A DNA stretch of 64,000 nucleotides, from the NCBI GenBank assembly GCA_900759565.1, contig CAAEVV010000051.1, positions 57,395-121,394 of the forward strand, given 5' to 3'. The translations under genes were made by a program, and so were the position numbers. The notes below the pieces were generated by a model. The model ran no database searches. It saw nothing but the letters and a program-made list of their open reading frames with translations, and had not been told where the DNA came from. This stretch comes from an uncultured Collinsella sp. (lineage in GTDB: Bacteria > Actinomycetota > Coriobacteriia > Coriobacteriales > Coriobacteriaceae). Each line of letters opens with the position of its first letter. The stretch's first letter is position 1. This document shows positions 53,656 through 61,515 of this stretch, piece after piece.

Positions 53656-53685
53656 TTGACAGGAACAACTGTTCGAAGATAATAA
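53656..53685 (+). promoter_or_regulatory. Promoter of the LysM gene
   Basis: TTGACA (53656-53661) and TAATAA (53680-53685) are 18 bases apart, and LexA box 2 fills the spacer between them. This places the gene under direct SOS repression. Confidence 0.7.
53662..53675. promoter_or_regulatory. LexA box 2
   Basis: GGAAC-AACT-GTTCG, one mismatch to consensus, within the spacer of the rightward promoter. Confidence 0.8.
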
Positions 53686-53689
53686 TAAC

Positions 53690-53703
53690 CGAACATTCGT
53701 TCT
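53690..53703. promoter_or_regulatory. LexA box 3
   Basis: CGAAC-ATTC-GTTCT, one mismatch to consensus, at the expected start site of the rightward transcript. The three boxes start exactly 28 bases apart. Confidence 0.8.
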
Positions 53704-53770
53704 CGCGCTAGACATTTTTGTCCGTGCGGCTTGATAAAACTGTTCTCAGCAAAACACGCGAGAGGAGAAC

Positions 53771-54223
53771 ATGATGAACGCAACGAATATGGTCCAGGGA
53801 AACCTCGCCCTTAAGCTCGAGACGCCTGCAGAACCCACTTTTACGGTTGTTCAGGGTGGCCGCTCCGGCTTTCAGCCTTTGACCGTAAAGCCTGCTCGCA
53901 ATCAGCAGGCTGCAGTCGCGCCGGCCCGCGTTGCCCTGAAGGTTCCGACGATTGTCGCCGTTGCCGTTGCGCTTACGCTCTTCGTTGTCCTCGCTACGTC
54001 GGTCTTTAGCGCTCGTCACGCCGCATATGCCGAGTCCGTTTCCAACGTTACCTACGAGACCATTCGCGTTCAGCCTGGCGACTCTCTTTGGTCGCTTGCC
54101 GAGGAATATCCAATCGAAGGCCTTTCCACGCAAGAGACTTCCGACATGATCCGTAACGTCAATCATATGGAGCATGGTTCGCTCGCCGCCGGTGCGCATC
54201 TTAAGGTTCCTGCTCGTTCGTAA
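53771..54223 (+). CDS. LysM membrane protein, likely SOS cell-division inhibitor (YneA-like)
   Basis: The 150-residue protein has a 55-residue cytoplasmic N-terminus, one membrane helix (VPTIVAVAVALTLFVVLAT) and an external LysM domain (ETIRVQPGDSLWSLAEEY... LKVPARS). This is the layout of Bacillus YneA, which blocks division after DNA damage and is also divergent from lexA. Sequence similarity outside LysM is low, so the function rests on architecture, position and the LexA boxes. The ATG at 53771 follows GAGAGGAG; a second ATG follows directly. Confidence 0.75.
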   Translation: MMNATNMVQGNLALKLETPAEPTFTVVQGGRSGFQPLTVKPARNQQAAVAPARVALKVPTIVAVAVALTLFVVLATSVFSARHAAYAESVSNVTYETIRVQPGDSLWSLAEEYPIEGLSTQETSDMIRNVNHMEHGSLAAGAHLKVPARS

Positions 54224-54236
54224 TCATTATCGCGCT

Positions 54237-54280
54237 GCGCATGGTACCCTTGTTATCGTTTAAGAGGAGGTACCATGCGC
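54237..54280 (+). promoter_or_regulatory. Inverted repeat covering the nrdR start codon
   Basis: GCGCATGGTACC (54237-54248) and GGTACCATGCGC (54269-54280) are perfectly complementary. The right arm contains the nrdR ATG and the end of its ribosome site (GAGGAGG); the loop is 20 bases. In RNA this would hide the start codon. Confidence 0.65.
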
Positions 54281-54718
54281 TGTCCCAAATGCGGCAAGGC
54301 ACATACCCGCGTCGTTGATTCCCGTATGCAGGAGTCAAATAACACCATTAAGCGCCGTCGTGAATGTTGCTCGTGTAACTACCGCTTTACAACGTTCGAG
54401 CGATGCGAAGACCCAATTGAGGTCATTAAGTCGGACGGAACTAAGCAGCGGTTCGATCGCAATAAGCTGCTCGTCGGTTTGATGCGCGCCACCATCAAGC
54501 GTGATATCGACACTAAGAAGCTCAATGAGATTATCGACGACATCGAGGTCGAGCTGCGCTCTCGCACGCTGACGGCCGTCACGTCGCATGAGTTGGGTGA
54601 CATGGTGCTCAAACGCTTGGCCAAGATCGACAAGGTGGCGTACATCCGCTTTGCCTCGGTCTACCGCGATTTCAAAGACGTCGATGAGTTTCTGCAAGAG
54701 CTCGACAAGCTAAGGTGA
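54275..54718 (+). CDS. nrdR: Ribonucleotide reductase repressor NrdR
   Basis: NrdR senses ATP/dATP and represses ribonucleotide reductase genes. The 147-residue protein has a zinc ribbon (CPKCGKAHTRVVDSR, CCSCNYRFTTFE) and an ATP-cone domain (VIKSDGTKQRFDRNKLLVGLMRA). No reductase gene is in the window. dut follows 4 bases later, grouping two dNTP-pool genes beside the SOS genes. Confidence 0.95.
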   Translation: MRCPKCGKAHTRVVDSRMQESNNTIKRRRECCSCNYRFTTFERCEDPIEVIKSDGTKQRFDRNKLLVGLMRATIKRDIDTKKLNEIIDDIEVELRSRTLTAVTSHELGDMVLKRLAKIDKVAYIRFASVYRDFKDVDEFLQELDKLR

Positions 54719-54722
54719 TTCC

Positions 54723-55166
54723 ATGTCCAACATTACCGTCAACATAAAGCGTCTCGACCCCACCGTCGAGCTTCCCAAATACGCCCATCCCACCGATGCC
54801 GGCTTGGATCTGCGCTCCAACGAGGACTGCGTCCTGAAGCCCTTCGAACGTCGTCTGGTCTCTACTGGGCTGGCTATCGCCCTGCCCGATGGCTACGCCG
54901 GCTTCGTCCAGCCCCGCAGCGGCTTGGCCATCAAGCAGGGCCTGTCTATAGTCAATACGCCGGGCCTCATCGACGCCCACTATCGAGGAGAACTCAAGGT
55001 TATCCTCATCAACCTGGATCCCTCCAACAACATCCAAATCAACAAAGGCGACCGCATAGCCCAACTCGTCATCCAAGAAGTCCCCACGGTCAACCTCGTA
55101 GAAGTAAAAGAACTAGACGAAACCGACCGAGGCAAAGGAGGCTTCGGCTCTAGCGGCGTCGCCTAG
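54723..55166 (+). CDS. dut: dUTP diphosphatase
   Basis: It hydrolyses dUTP to dUMP, keeping uracil out of DNA. The 147-residue trimeric-type enzyme has all five motifs: TDAGLDL, PRSGLAIK, GLIDAHYRGELK, GDRIAQLVIQ and RGKGGFGSSG. Codon use in the last 30 codons turns A-rich (for example CTA, GAA, AAA, CGA), unlike the rest of the gene; this stretch abuts the hairpin locus. Confidence 0.95.
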   Translation: MSNITVNIKRLDPTVELPKYAHPTDAGLDLRSNEDCVLKPFERRLVSTGLAIALPDGYAGFVQPRSGLAIKQGLSIVNTPGLIDAHYRGELKVILINLDPSNNIQINKGDRIAQLVIQEVPTVNLVEVKELDETDRGKGGFGSSGVA

Positions 55167-55182
55167 GGGCGCTCGTATCCCT

Positions 55183-55285
55183 CCCGCCCGGGGCTTACCT
55201 ATATCATTCCATGCTCAAACATTCTCGCGTCGCTTCGCTCGCTGCGAAACTGCGCGTGGAACGATATAGGTAAGCCCCGGGCGGG
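55183..55285. repeat. Long hairpin element C (family 2)
   Basis: The arms 55183-55204 and 55264-55285 are a perfect 22-bp inverted repeat. The 59-base core (55205-55263) starts CATTCCATGCTCAAACATTC and ends GCGTGGAACG; its two ends can continue the stem with one mismatch and one wobble. The core matches element D apart from about nine extra bases (GTCGCTTCGCTC in place of TTC). Confidence 0.82.
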
Positions 55286-55318
55286 CGGCTACTCGCTTGA
55301 AACAATATTTACTTTTCT

Positions 55319-55380
55319 AGTAAGCCGATGCGACAAAGGGGTTGTCCCTTTGTCGCATCGGCTTACTGTATTTATATTTT
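55319..55380 (+). terminator. Perfect 22-bp hairpin between elements C and D
   Basis: The arms 55319-55340 and 55346-55367 pair perfectly around GTTGT, followed by a T-rich tail. It resembles a strong terminator and would end transcripts from dut, but it is much longer than the other terminators here. Confidence 0.65.
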
Positions 55381-55444
55381 CCTGTTTTACCTTTGCAGGT
55401 TCTAATGGAGGGGATACCGAAGTAGCTGCTAGTAAGTAAACGCA

Positions 55445-55548
55445 GCCGCTCTGCCGGAGCCGCCCTTATATCGTTCCACGCGCAGTTTCGCAGCGAAGCG
55501 AGAATGTTTGAGCATGGAATGATATAAGGGCGGCTCCGGCAGAGCGGC
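55445..55548. repeat. Long hairpin element D (family 2, inverted)
   Basis: The arms 55445-55471 and 55522-55548 form a perfect 27-bp inverted repeat unrelated to the arms of element C, except for TATAT at the core edge. The 50-base core (55472-55521), read on the minus strand, matches the core of C. Confidence 0.82.
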
Positions 55549-55558
55549 GGACATTCGA

Positions 55559-56860
55559 CTAGCGGATATGCGCGGGCTTTCCGCCCCAGTAGAAGCGGCA
55601 GAAGGCTCGTTTGCGCTTTTGGGGTTTGCCTACGAGCTCCATGGTTGCGATGGCGATGTCCTCCGCTGCGCGTGGACGGCGTAGTACTTCGCCGTTGATG
55701 AGTAGGGCTTTGAGCGACTCAGGGTGGTCGTGCAGGTGACGAAGCGTCACGATGAGTTCTCGTGCGGTGGTGACATGCATGCTGGCGCCCATGCCGGTGA
55801 GCATTGTGGTGTTGGCCTTTTCCTGACCGTATGATTTGCCCAGCAGGATCATCGGCAGATGAGCGCACAGGCACTCGGTGACCGTGAGTCCGCCTGATTT
55901 GAGGATTGCCAGGTCGCAGCCGTGCATGAGGGCCGCCATGTCGTCCACGTAGTCCAGAACCGTGACGTTGTCGAGCTTCATGGCGTCGAAGAGCGTCTTG
56001 AGTCGGGCGGCGTATTCCTTATCCTTGCCCGGTAAAAAGACAAAGTGCATGTCCTCAAAGCTGCGTAAGAAGGGGAGCGTGTGGTCCATCGCGGCGCGGA
56101 AACGCACGTATGGTTGGGGCAAACTGGCGCCGGCCATCACCAATACGACGGTTTTGTCTATGGGGAGATTGAACTTGCTCAGCTCATCCTCGCGTTTGTA
56201 ATCGGTATCGAAACCGGCTCGGATGGGGATGCCCGTTATGCGGATCTTTGACTCGGGAACCTTGCGCGGGCGCAGCGTTTCGGCCATAAACTCGTTGGCT
56301 ACACAGAATAGGTCGGTGTCCTTGTGGGGCCAAAAGCCTTCGACTTCGTAATCGGTCGGCACGCAGATGACCGGGTAATCGATACCCGTGATGACGCGGG
56401 CGCCCACAGCGACGTTGGCCGCCGTAATGTGTGTTGCGACCACGGCTATGGGCCTGCGGGTCCGGACGTATTCGTTGAAGGCGGGGAACATAATTCGTGA
56501 CCATGCTGTGCCGCCGCCCCAGAGCAGATGTCCTGTAAGCGTATATCGCCAGGTCAGGTCGTAAATGGGACGCGTGGCGCCGGTAAACGACGCTGCTGTT
56601 TTATTACCATCGAACCTAATGCGTCCAAAATCAAGGATATCCAGGACTTCGATCTCAATATCCTCAGGGATTCCCTTGGTGCCGCGGATAAGGTCAAATG
56701 CTTGTGCTATCGCGTTGGCGGCGGCTTTGTGGCCCGATCCAACCGATGCGTGCACAATGGTTACTAGGGGTTTTTGTGCAGGTGAAACGGTCATTTGCTC
56801 CGGTTGGGGAGTAGCTTGCATGGGCAGGGGAGCGTCGTCGCCCGTCTGCGTCTGATCCAT
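55559..56860 (-). CDS. Glycolipid glycosyltransferase (MGDG-synthase/UgtP-like, GT28)
   Basis: The 433-residue protein has the N-terminal VHASVGSGHKAAANAIAQAF motif of MGDG synthases and diglucosyldiacylglycerol synthases and the C-terminal donor-binding part (VLVMAGASLPQP, ILKSGGLTVTECLCAHLPMIL). It probably moves a hexose from a UDP-sugar to diacylglycerol or a related lipid; donor and acceptor are uncertain. The ATG at 56860 (MDQTQTGDD) follows AGGGGAG; an upstream ATG at 56899 is an alternative. It is divergent from trxB. Confidence 0.82.
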   Translation of the reverse strand: MDQTQTGDDAPLPMQATPQPEQMTVSPAQKPLVTIVHASVGSGHKAAANAIAQAFDLIRGTKGIPEDIEIEVLDILDFGRIRFDGNKTAASFTGATRPIYDLTWRYTLTGHLLWGGGTAWSRIMFPAFNEYVRTRRPIAVVATHITAANVAVGARVITGIDYPVICVPTDYEVEGFWPHKDTDLFCVANEFMAETLRPRKVPESKIRITGIPIRAGFDTDYKREDELSKFNLPIDKTVVLVMAGASLPQPYVRFRAAMDHTLPFLRSFEDMHFVFLPGKDKEYAARLKTLFDAMKLDNVTVLDYVDDMAALMHGCDLAILKSGGLTVTECLCAHLPMILLGKSYGQEKANTTMLTGMGASMHVTTARELIVTLRHLHDHPESLKALLINGEVLRRPRAAEDIAIATMELVGKPQKRKRAFCRFYWGGKPAHIR

Positions 56861-56978
56861 CGATAACTCCCCTTCGACGTTGTAACACGGATTTATCATT
56901 GTAGTGCATGAGTGTCACGTTCACGTAATTTTGGGTATGAGCGCAAAGAACGCCAATCTTTCGACAGGAGGTCTCTTC

Positions 56979-57917
56979 ATGACTACCCATCAGCCGATCG
57001 ATGTTGCTATTATCGGTGGCGGCCCCGCGGGCTATGCTGCCGCCATTTACGCTGCGCGCTCCAACCTAACGACGACCGTGATTGAACAGGGCATGTCGGG
57101 AGGGCAGATCGCCACAACCAATGAGGTCGAGAACTATCCGGGCATTCCGCTGCTGAGCGGTGCTGAACTTGGTGAGCGGTTCCAACAACATGCTGAAGGC
57201 TTGGGGGCTCAGGTTGAATGGAGTATGGTGACGGGTGTCGATTACGATGCCGGCTCCAAATTGTTTACCGTTCATCACGATGTTGGTGATACGACGGCTA
57301 GGAGTGTTATCGCTTGCATGGGTGCCACGCCGCGTCCGGCAGGTTTCGCTGGCGAGGATACGTATCGCGGTCGTGGCGTTTCGTATTGCGCGACGTGCGA
57401 CGGCATGTTCTTTCGCGGCAAGCAGGTCTTTGTCATCGGCGGCGGCAATGCTGCCTGCGAGGAAGCTCTGTTCTTGTCAGAAATCGCCAGCAGCGTGACC
57501 ATCGTGCTGCGTCGCGACCAGTTTCGTGCGCCTGATGGTGTTGTTCAGAAGGTGCTCGAAAAGGACAATATTACAGTTAGGTACCAAACTAGTATTGTGG
57601 AGCTCTCGGGCGAAGCCATGCCAACGACGATCGCCTTTAAGGACAATTCATCCGGGGAAATTCATACCGAGTCATTTGAGCCCGGCTCTTTCGGCATCTT
57701 TGTCTATACCGGGACGCAACCCCATACCGAACTTGTCGAGCATCTAGTCGATCTGGCGCCTGATGGCGGCATTCTGACTGATGAATCCATGGCGACCCGC
57801 ACGCCAGGTCTATTTGCCGCTGGCGACATCCGTTCCAAGCGTTTGCGCCAGGTTGTGACCGCGGTTTCTGACGGAGCCATAGCGGCAACCAGCGCATACG
57901 CATTTCTCCGTAGATAA
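56979..57917 (+). CDS. trxB: Thioredoxin reductase
   Basis: This FAD enzyme reduces thioredoxin with NADPH. The 312-residue protein has the FAD motif GGGPAGYAAAIYAARSN, the redox pair in YCATCDGMFF, the NADPH motif GGGNAACEEALFLS and the FAD-binding AAGDIRSKRLRQVVTAVSDG. The ATG at 56979 follows AGGAGG. A terminator follows the stop. Confidence 0.94.
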   Translation: MTTHQPIDVAIIGGGPAGYAAAIYAARSNLTTTVIEQGMSGGQIATTNEVENYPGIPLLSGAELGERFQQHAEGLGAQVEWSMVTGVDYDAGSKLFTVHHDVGDTTARSVIACMGATPRPAGFAGEDTYRGRGVSYCATCDGMFFRGKQVFVIGGGNAACEEALFLSEIASSVTIVLRRDQFRAPDGVVQKVLEKDNITVRYQTSIVELSGEAMPTTIAFKDNSSGEIHTESFEPGSFGIFVYTGTQPHTELVEHLVDLAPDGGILTDESMATRTPGLFAAGDIRSKRLRQVVTAVSDGAIAATSAYAFLRR

Positions 57918-57960
57918 GTACGATAATATATCTTATGTAAGGTTGTTATCTTTAAACAAA

Positions 57961-58000
57961 GTGGCTGGACGGTGCATCAATGTGCCGCCCAGCCACTTTT
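57961..58000 (+). terminator. Terminator of trxB
   Basis: GTGGCTGG(A)CGG pairs with CCG(C)CCAGCCAC and is followed by TTTTAC. Confidence 0.88.
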
Positions 58001-58019
58001 ACTTTGCGGCAATGTGGTA

Positions 58020-58047
58020 TGCAAAACTAGATAACCTAGAATACAAT
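58020..58047 (+). promoter_or_regulatory. Promoter of the DUF1836 gene with shared 12-nt motif
   Basis: TGCAAA (58020-58025) and TACAAT (58042-58047) are 16 bases apart. CAAAACTAGATA at 58022-58033 overlaps the promoter and recurs exactly on the minus strand at 59684-59695 upstream of degV. Confidence 0.5.
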
Positions 58048-58071
58048 ATAGAAAACGAACGGAGGCCTCTT

Positions 58072-58683
58072 ATGAACCACGCTAAACATGTTATCCCGAT
58101 GTCCGATACATCGGTCAGCATTAAGCCCGAGGATATTCAACCGACGGTGCTGCCGGATGCATTTATTCAGTCCGATATGGTGGGTAAACTCAACGCGTTG
58201 AGCCTACCACGCTATGACCAGCTGCCCAATGTAACGCTCTATCGCGATCAGGTTATTGAATATGTTGCGCTGTGGATGGAGCCGCTTTCGATTTGTGTAG
58301 AGCAGCCCGTTATCACGCCTTCGATGATCAACAACTACGTGAAGGTCGGCCTCGTTCCTGCTCCGGTTAAAAAACAGTATGGCCGTGAGCAGATTGCGCG
58401 TCTCATCGCCATTTGTATCTTTAAGCAGGTGCTGCCCATCGCTGCGGTTCAGGCGCTTTTTAATATTCAGCGGTTGAGCTACGACGCTCCGACGGCCTTC
58501 GATTATGTAGTCGATCAACTTGAGGCATCGATTCGCGCGGCGTTTTCCGTCGAGCAGACTCCCGTGCCCGATACCGCACATCAGGTTACGCGCGAGTCGT
58601 TGCTCGTACGCAGTGCGGTATCGTCTTTCGTTTCGAAGGCGTACCTGATGAGTTATCTCAAGTTTAACGGGTTTAATAGCTAA
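58072..58683 (+). CDS. DUF1836 family regulator-like protein
   Basis: The 203-residue protein contains a DUF1836 domain. The segment ITPSMINNYVKVGLVPAPVKKQYGREQIARLIAICIFKQVL resembles a MerR-like helix-turn-helix, suggesting DNA binding, but no target is known. The ATG at 58072 follows GGAGG. Its promoter shares a 12-nt motif with the leader of the convergent degV gene. Confidence 0.78.
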   Translation: MNHAKHVIPMSDTSVSIKPEDIQPTVLPDAFIQSDMVGKLNALSLPRYDQLPNVTLYRDQVIEYVALWMEPLSICVEQPVITPSMINNYVKVGLVPAPVKKQYGREQIARLIAICIFKQVLPIAAVQALFNIQRLSYDAPTAFDYVVDQLEASIRAAFSVEQTPVPDTAHQVTRESLLVRSAVSSFVSKAYLMSYLKFNGFNS

Positions 58684-58695
58684 CCGAGGTATAAG

Positions 58696-58736
58696 ACGGG
58701 CGGGATAAAGAGCCATTGGCCCCTTATCCCGCCCGT
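58696..58736. terminator. Shared hairpin between the DUF1836 gene and degV
   Basis: ACGGGCGGGATAA pairs perfectly with TTATCCCGCCCGT. It lies between two convergent genes and may end both transcripts, though T-runs on both sides are poor. Confidence 0.6.
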
Positions 58737-58755
58737 GCGTATGACTAGTTGGACA

Positions 58756-59622
58756 TTATCGGCCCGAAGCGACGCCCATACCGTAGCCGATGATGAGGCC
58801 GTGCATCTCGGCATAGTAAGAATCTAGCCCGTTGCAGGGCATGATGATGGTCTTAGAGCCGGGCCAATGCTCCACAATGCGGCTGGCAAGTGCCTGGGCT
58901 CCAGCTTCGTTCTCAACGTGATCGATGATGACCTCGCCGCCCGTGAAACCCTCGGCTTCCATGGTGTCAATAATCTTGGTGAGCATCTTCTTTTCGCCAC
59001 GCGTGTGCCCAACGAGTTCAATTTTGCCCGCTTCGCTCGCCGTGCCCAAAATGCGGATATTGAGCTTGTTGGCAATAACGCCGGCTGCCTTAGGAATGCG
59101 TCCAGCCTTTGCAAGGTTCTCGTAATTACACAGGCTAAAGAGAATCTTGCTGTTCTGCTCCAAGCTATCGAAGTAGGCGCAGGCGTCCTCAAAGGAGGCA
59201 TCCGGGTTGCTTGCAAGATAGCGATCGAACAGCAAGAAGATTAGATCCATTTTGCCACCTGCGGCTCGCGAGTTAACCAAATGAATCTGACGGTTGGGCT
59301 CTTCGGCAAGCGCCATGTCACGCGCGGTGGCCGCGGCATTGTAGCTTCCCGATACGCCCTCCGAGATGGGCATGCAAATCGTCTTGTCGGCTAGCCTAAA
59401 GAGTTCGGCCCACTCCCCTACGCTTGGACAGGCGCTCGAAGAAGCGCTCGACTCCGCCTGCACGGCGCAATTGAGCTCGTGAACATCGAGTGAAAGGTCG
59501 TCGACAAATTCGCGCTCCCCCACTCGGATCTTAAGAGGTGCAAATGCAAAGGTGGTATGAAGTGCAGTCGGTTGCCAATCGCGAAGATTGCAGCTCGAAT
59601 CTGAGATAAGTGCCCAGCTCAT
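58756..59622 (-). CDS. DegV family fatty-acid-binding protein
   Basis: The 288-residue protein has the DegV fold: SDSSCNLRDW at the N-terminus and the lipid head-group motif ISEGVSGSYNAA. DegV/FakB proteins present fatty acids to the FakA kinase for phospholipid synthesis. FakA is not in the window. The ATG at 59622 follows GAAAGGA. Confidence 0.9.
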   Translation of the reverse strand: MSWALISDSSCNLRDWQPTALHTTFAFAPLKIRVGEREFVDDLSLDVHELNCAVQAESSASSSACPSVGEWAELFRLADKTICMPISEGVSGSYNAAATARDMALAEEPNRQIHLVNSRAAGGKMDLIFLLFDRYLASNPDASFEDACAYFDSLEQNSKILFSLCNYENLAKAGRIPKAAGVIANKLNIRILGTASEAGKIELVGHTRGEKKMLTKIIDTMEAEGFTGGEVIIDHVENEAGAQALASRIVEHWPGSKTIIMPCNGLDSYYAEMHGLIIGYGMGVASGR

Positions 59623-59654
59623 TGAGGGTCCTTTCTAATTGTTCCTCAACAATT

Positions 59655-59710
59655 ATAGCCGTCTTTTAGAACAATTGGACGGCTATCTAGTTTTGAATAC
59701 TAGATAGCCG
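59655..59710 (-). promoter_or_regulatory. Overlapping inverted repeats upstream of degV
   Basis: A perfect 12-bp stem pairs 59680-59691 with 59699-59710. A second stem pairs ATAGCCGTC (59655-59663) with GACGGCTAT (59678-59686). Both need 59680-59686, so they exclude each other. The TATCTAG half-site at 59684 continues into the 12-nt motif shared with the DUF1836 promoter. Confidence 0.55.
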
Positions 59711-59738
59711 TTCTGATCATAAGGCAAACTGTAGGCGC

Positions 59739-59777
59739 AAAAAGAATGGGCCTCGTGACTCAAGTTCGCGAGGCCCA
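59739..59777 (-). terminator. Terminator of the NlpC/P60 gene
   Basis: On the minus strand TGGGCCTCG and CGAGGCCCA pair and are followed by TTCTTTTTG. Confidence 0.88.
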
Positions 59778-59800
59778 CGTTCTTTCGCTGTATTAATAAA

Positions 59801-60916
59801 CTAGTAGCGAACGAAAATGTAATTGTTGTTCATGCCAGCGGCAACGGAGCTGATGATAACGCCCGTCTTGTAGTCGGAAGCATGGATCATCTGGCCGTTT
59901 CCAATGTAGATGCCGGTGTGGTAAGAGTTAACCACGACGTCACCAGGCTGAGGATCGGACACGCGGGTCCAGCCCATAAAGGTGCCCGTGGTGCCAAGGC
60001 GGCAATAACGGCCGGTGAGGCAGTAGCTTACAAAACCGGAGCAGTCAAAGCTGTTCGGTCCAATGCCGCCCCAAGAATAAGCATAACCGAGCTTGCTGTA
60101 GGCGCGCGAAACAACAGTACCACCGTCAACGGACTGGCTCGGTGCGGAAGGCGTCGGAGCCGGAGCGGGCGTCACGGGCTGCGGCGTGGGGGCAGGAGCG
60201 GGCGCGGGGGTGTTGTCGCCGCCATTGTTGGTCGCGCCACCACTGTTGTTGGTGTTCTCGGTCGTACCGGCGGTGTCGTTGCTCACCGTGGCCTTTTCGG
60301 CGGTGCTGGCATTGATGCCAGCCTGCAGCGCGGCATTGGCCTCGGCCTCGGCAGCAAGCTCGGCCTGCAGCTGTGAATCCAGGGAGTTCACGACACTCTG
60401 GGCCTCAGCCTGCTGGGCATTGAGCTCGTCGACCTTCTTCTGCGTCGCGGCGACGTTCTTCTCCTGCTCGGTCTGCTTATCGGTGAGCTGCTGCTTAAGG
60501 TCCTTGACCTCCTGAATGGTCTGGGCCTGCTTGTCGGACACCTTGCCGTAGTAGAACAGGCGGTTGAGCATGTCGCCCAGATCGTCGACGCCCGTCAGAA
60601 CCTGAAGGAGACTCAGACCGCCGGTCTTGTACTCACCGGCAACGTAGCTCGAAAGCTTTGTCTGGCCCTCGGCAATCTCTTGCTGCTTTTGCGTGATCTC
60701 GCCTGCAGTCTGATCAAGCTCCTGCGTCTGTGCGGAGAGTTCTTCATGAATTTGCTGGGTTTGCGTGCCGATCTGCTCGAGTTTAGTACGAGCAGCGGCA
60801 AGGTCGGATGCGGTATCGGCGTAGGCCGGAGCCACGAGGCCCAGGCCCAAAACACAAGCGAGGGTTGCCGTAGCAGCGCAGCGTGCCATGTTTTTGTGCG
60901 TGTTTGCTGTGCGCAT
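59801..60916 (-). CDS. Secreted NlpC/P60 peptidoglycan endopeptidase
   Basis: The 371-residue protein has a signal peptide (ATLACVLGLGLVAPAYA), a long coiled coil rich in Gln/Glu/Ala (residues about 35-200), an Asn/Thr/Pro linker (TPAPAPAPTPQPVTPAPA) and a C-terminal NlpC/P60 domain with the catalytic Cys in FDCSGFVSYC and His in NSYHTGIYIGNG. The layout is like RipA/CwlO-type hydrolases that split daughter cells and are activated by membrane complexes. It lies 32 bases after apt and ends the minus-strand run. Confidence 0.92.
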   Translation of the reverse strand: MRTANTHKNMARCAATATLACVLGLGLVAPAYADTASDLAAARTKLEQIGTQTQQIHEELSAQTQELDQTAGEITQKQQEIAEGQTKLSSYVAGEYKTGGLSLLQVLTGVDDLGDMLNRLFYYGKVSDKQAQTIQEVKDLKQQLTDKQTEQEKNVAATQKKVDELNAQQAEAQSVVNSLDSQLQAELAAEAEANAALQAGINASTAEKATVSNDTAGTTENTNNSGGATNNGGDNTPAPAPAPTPQPVTPAPAPTPSAPSQSVDGGTVVSRAYSKLGYAYSWGGIGPNSFDCSGFVSYCLTGRYCRLGTTGTFMGWTRVSDPQPGDVVVNSYHTGIYIGNGQMIHASDYKTGVIISSVAAGMNNNYIFVRY

Positions 60917-60948
60917 GTAGCTTCCTTTCCGGTATCTAAGGGTAGCGG

Positions 60949-61479
60949 CTAGTCCACCGTTACCAGGCTAAAGAGCTCAACGTCCTCATTAGGAGGCGTG
61001 AGCTTCTTGCGCGGGTTGAGAAACGCAAGCTCAAGGATACAACCGTAGCCCACAAGCTTTGCGCCCATATCTCGCACCAGTTTACCTGTTGCCTCGACGG
61101 TTCCGCCCGTCGCGACCAAGTCGTCCAGAATCAACACGGTATCTTTAGAGCTGATAGCATCGGCGTGGATCTCGATAGAATCCGTTCCATACTCGAGCTC
61201 GTAGCTCTCGCTCACCGTCTTGCGCGGCAGTTTACCCGGTTTACGTGCGGGAACAAAGCCGGCGCCCAGGGCGACGGCCACGGGCACGCCCACCATAAAG
61301 CCACGAGCCTCGGGGCCGACGACCTTGGTGATACCCATGCCAGCAAAATGCTCGGCCAGGGCATCCACCATGGCCTTCAGAGCCTCGGGATTGCCAAAGA
61401 GCGGCGTGATGTCCTTAAAGACGACTCCGGGCTCGGGATAGTCGGGGATATCGACGATATGAGATTCGAAGTCGTACAT
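60949..61479 (-). CDS. apt: Adenine phosphoribosyltransferase
   Basis: It salvages adenine to AMP. The 176-residue protein has VFKDITPLFGNP, the purine site VGPEARGFMVGVPVA and the PRPP motif VLILDDLVATGGTVEA. The ATG at 61479 (MYDFES) has AAAGGT upstream; an ATG at 61494 would add five residues. In many Gram-positives apt stands beside rel; here it follows the ftsR-like gene. Confidence 0.93.
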   Translation of the reverse strand: MYDFESHIVDIPDYPEPGVVFKDITPLFGNPEALKAMVDALAEHFAGMGITKVVGPEARGFMVGVPVAVALGAGFVPARKPGKLPRKTVSESYELEYGTDSIEIHADAISSKDTVLILDDLVATGGTVEATGKLVRDMGAKLVGYGCILELAFLNPRKKLTPPNEDVELFSLVTVD

Positions 61480-61515
61480 GGCGTGACCTTTCATGGATTG
61501 CCGGGTGAACGGCGG

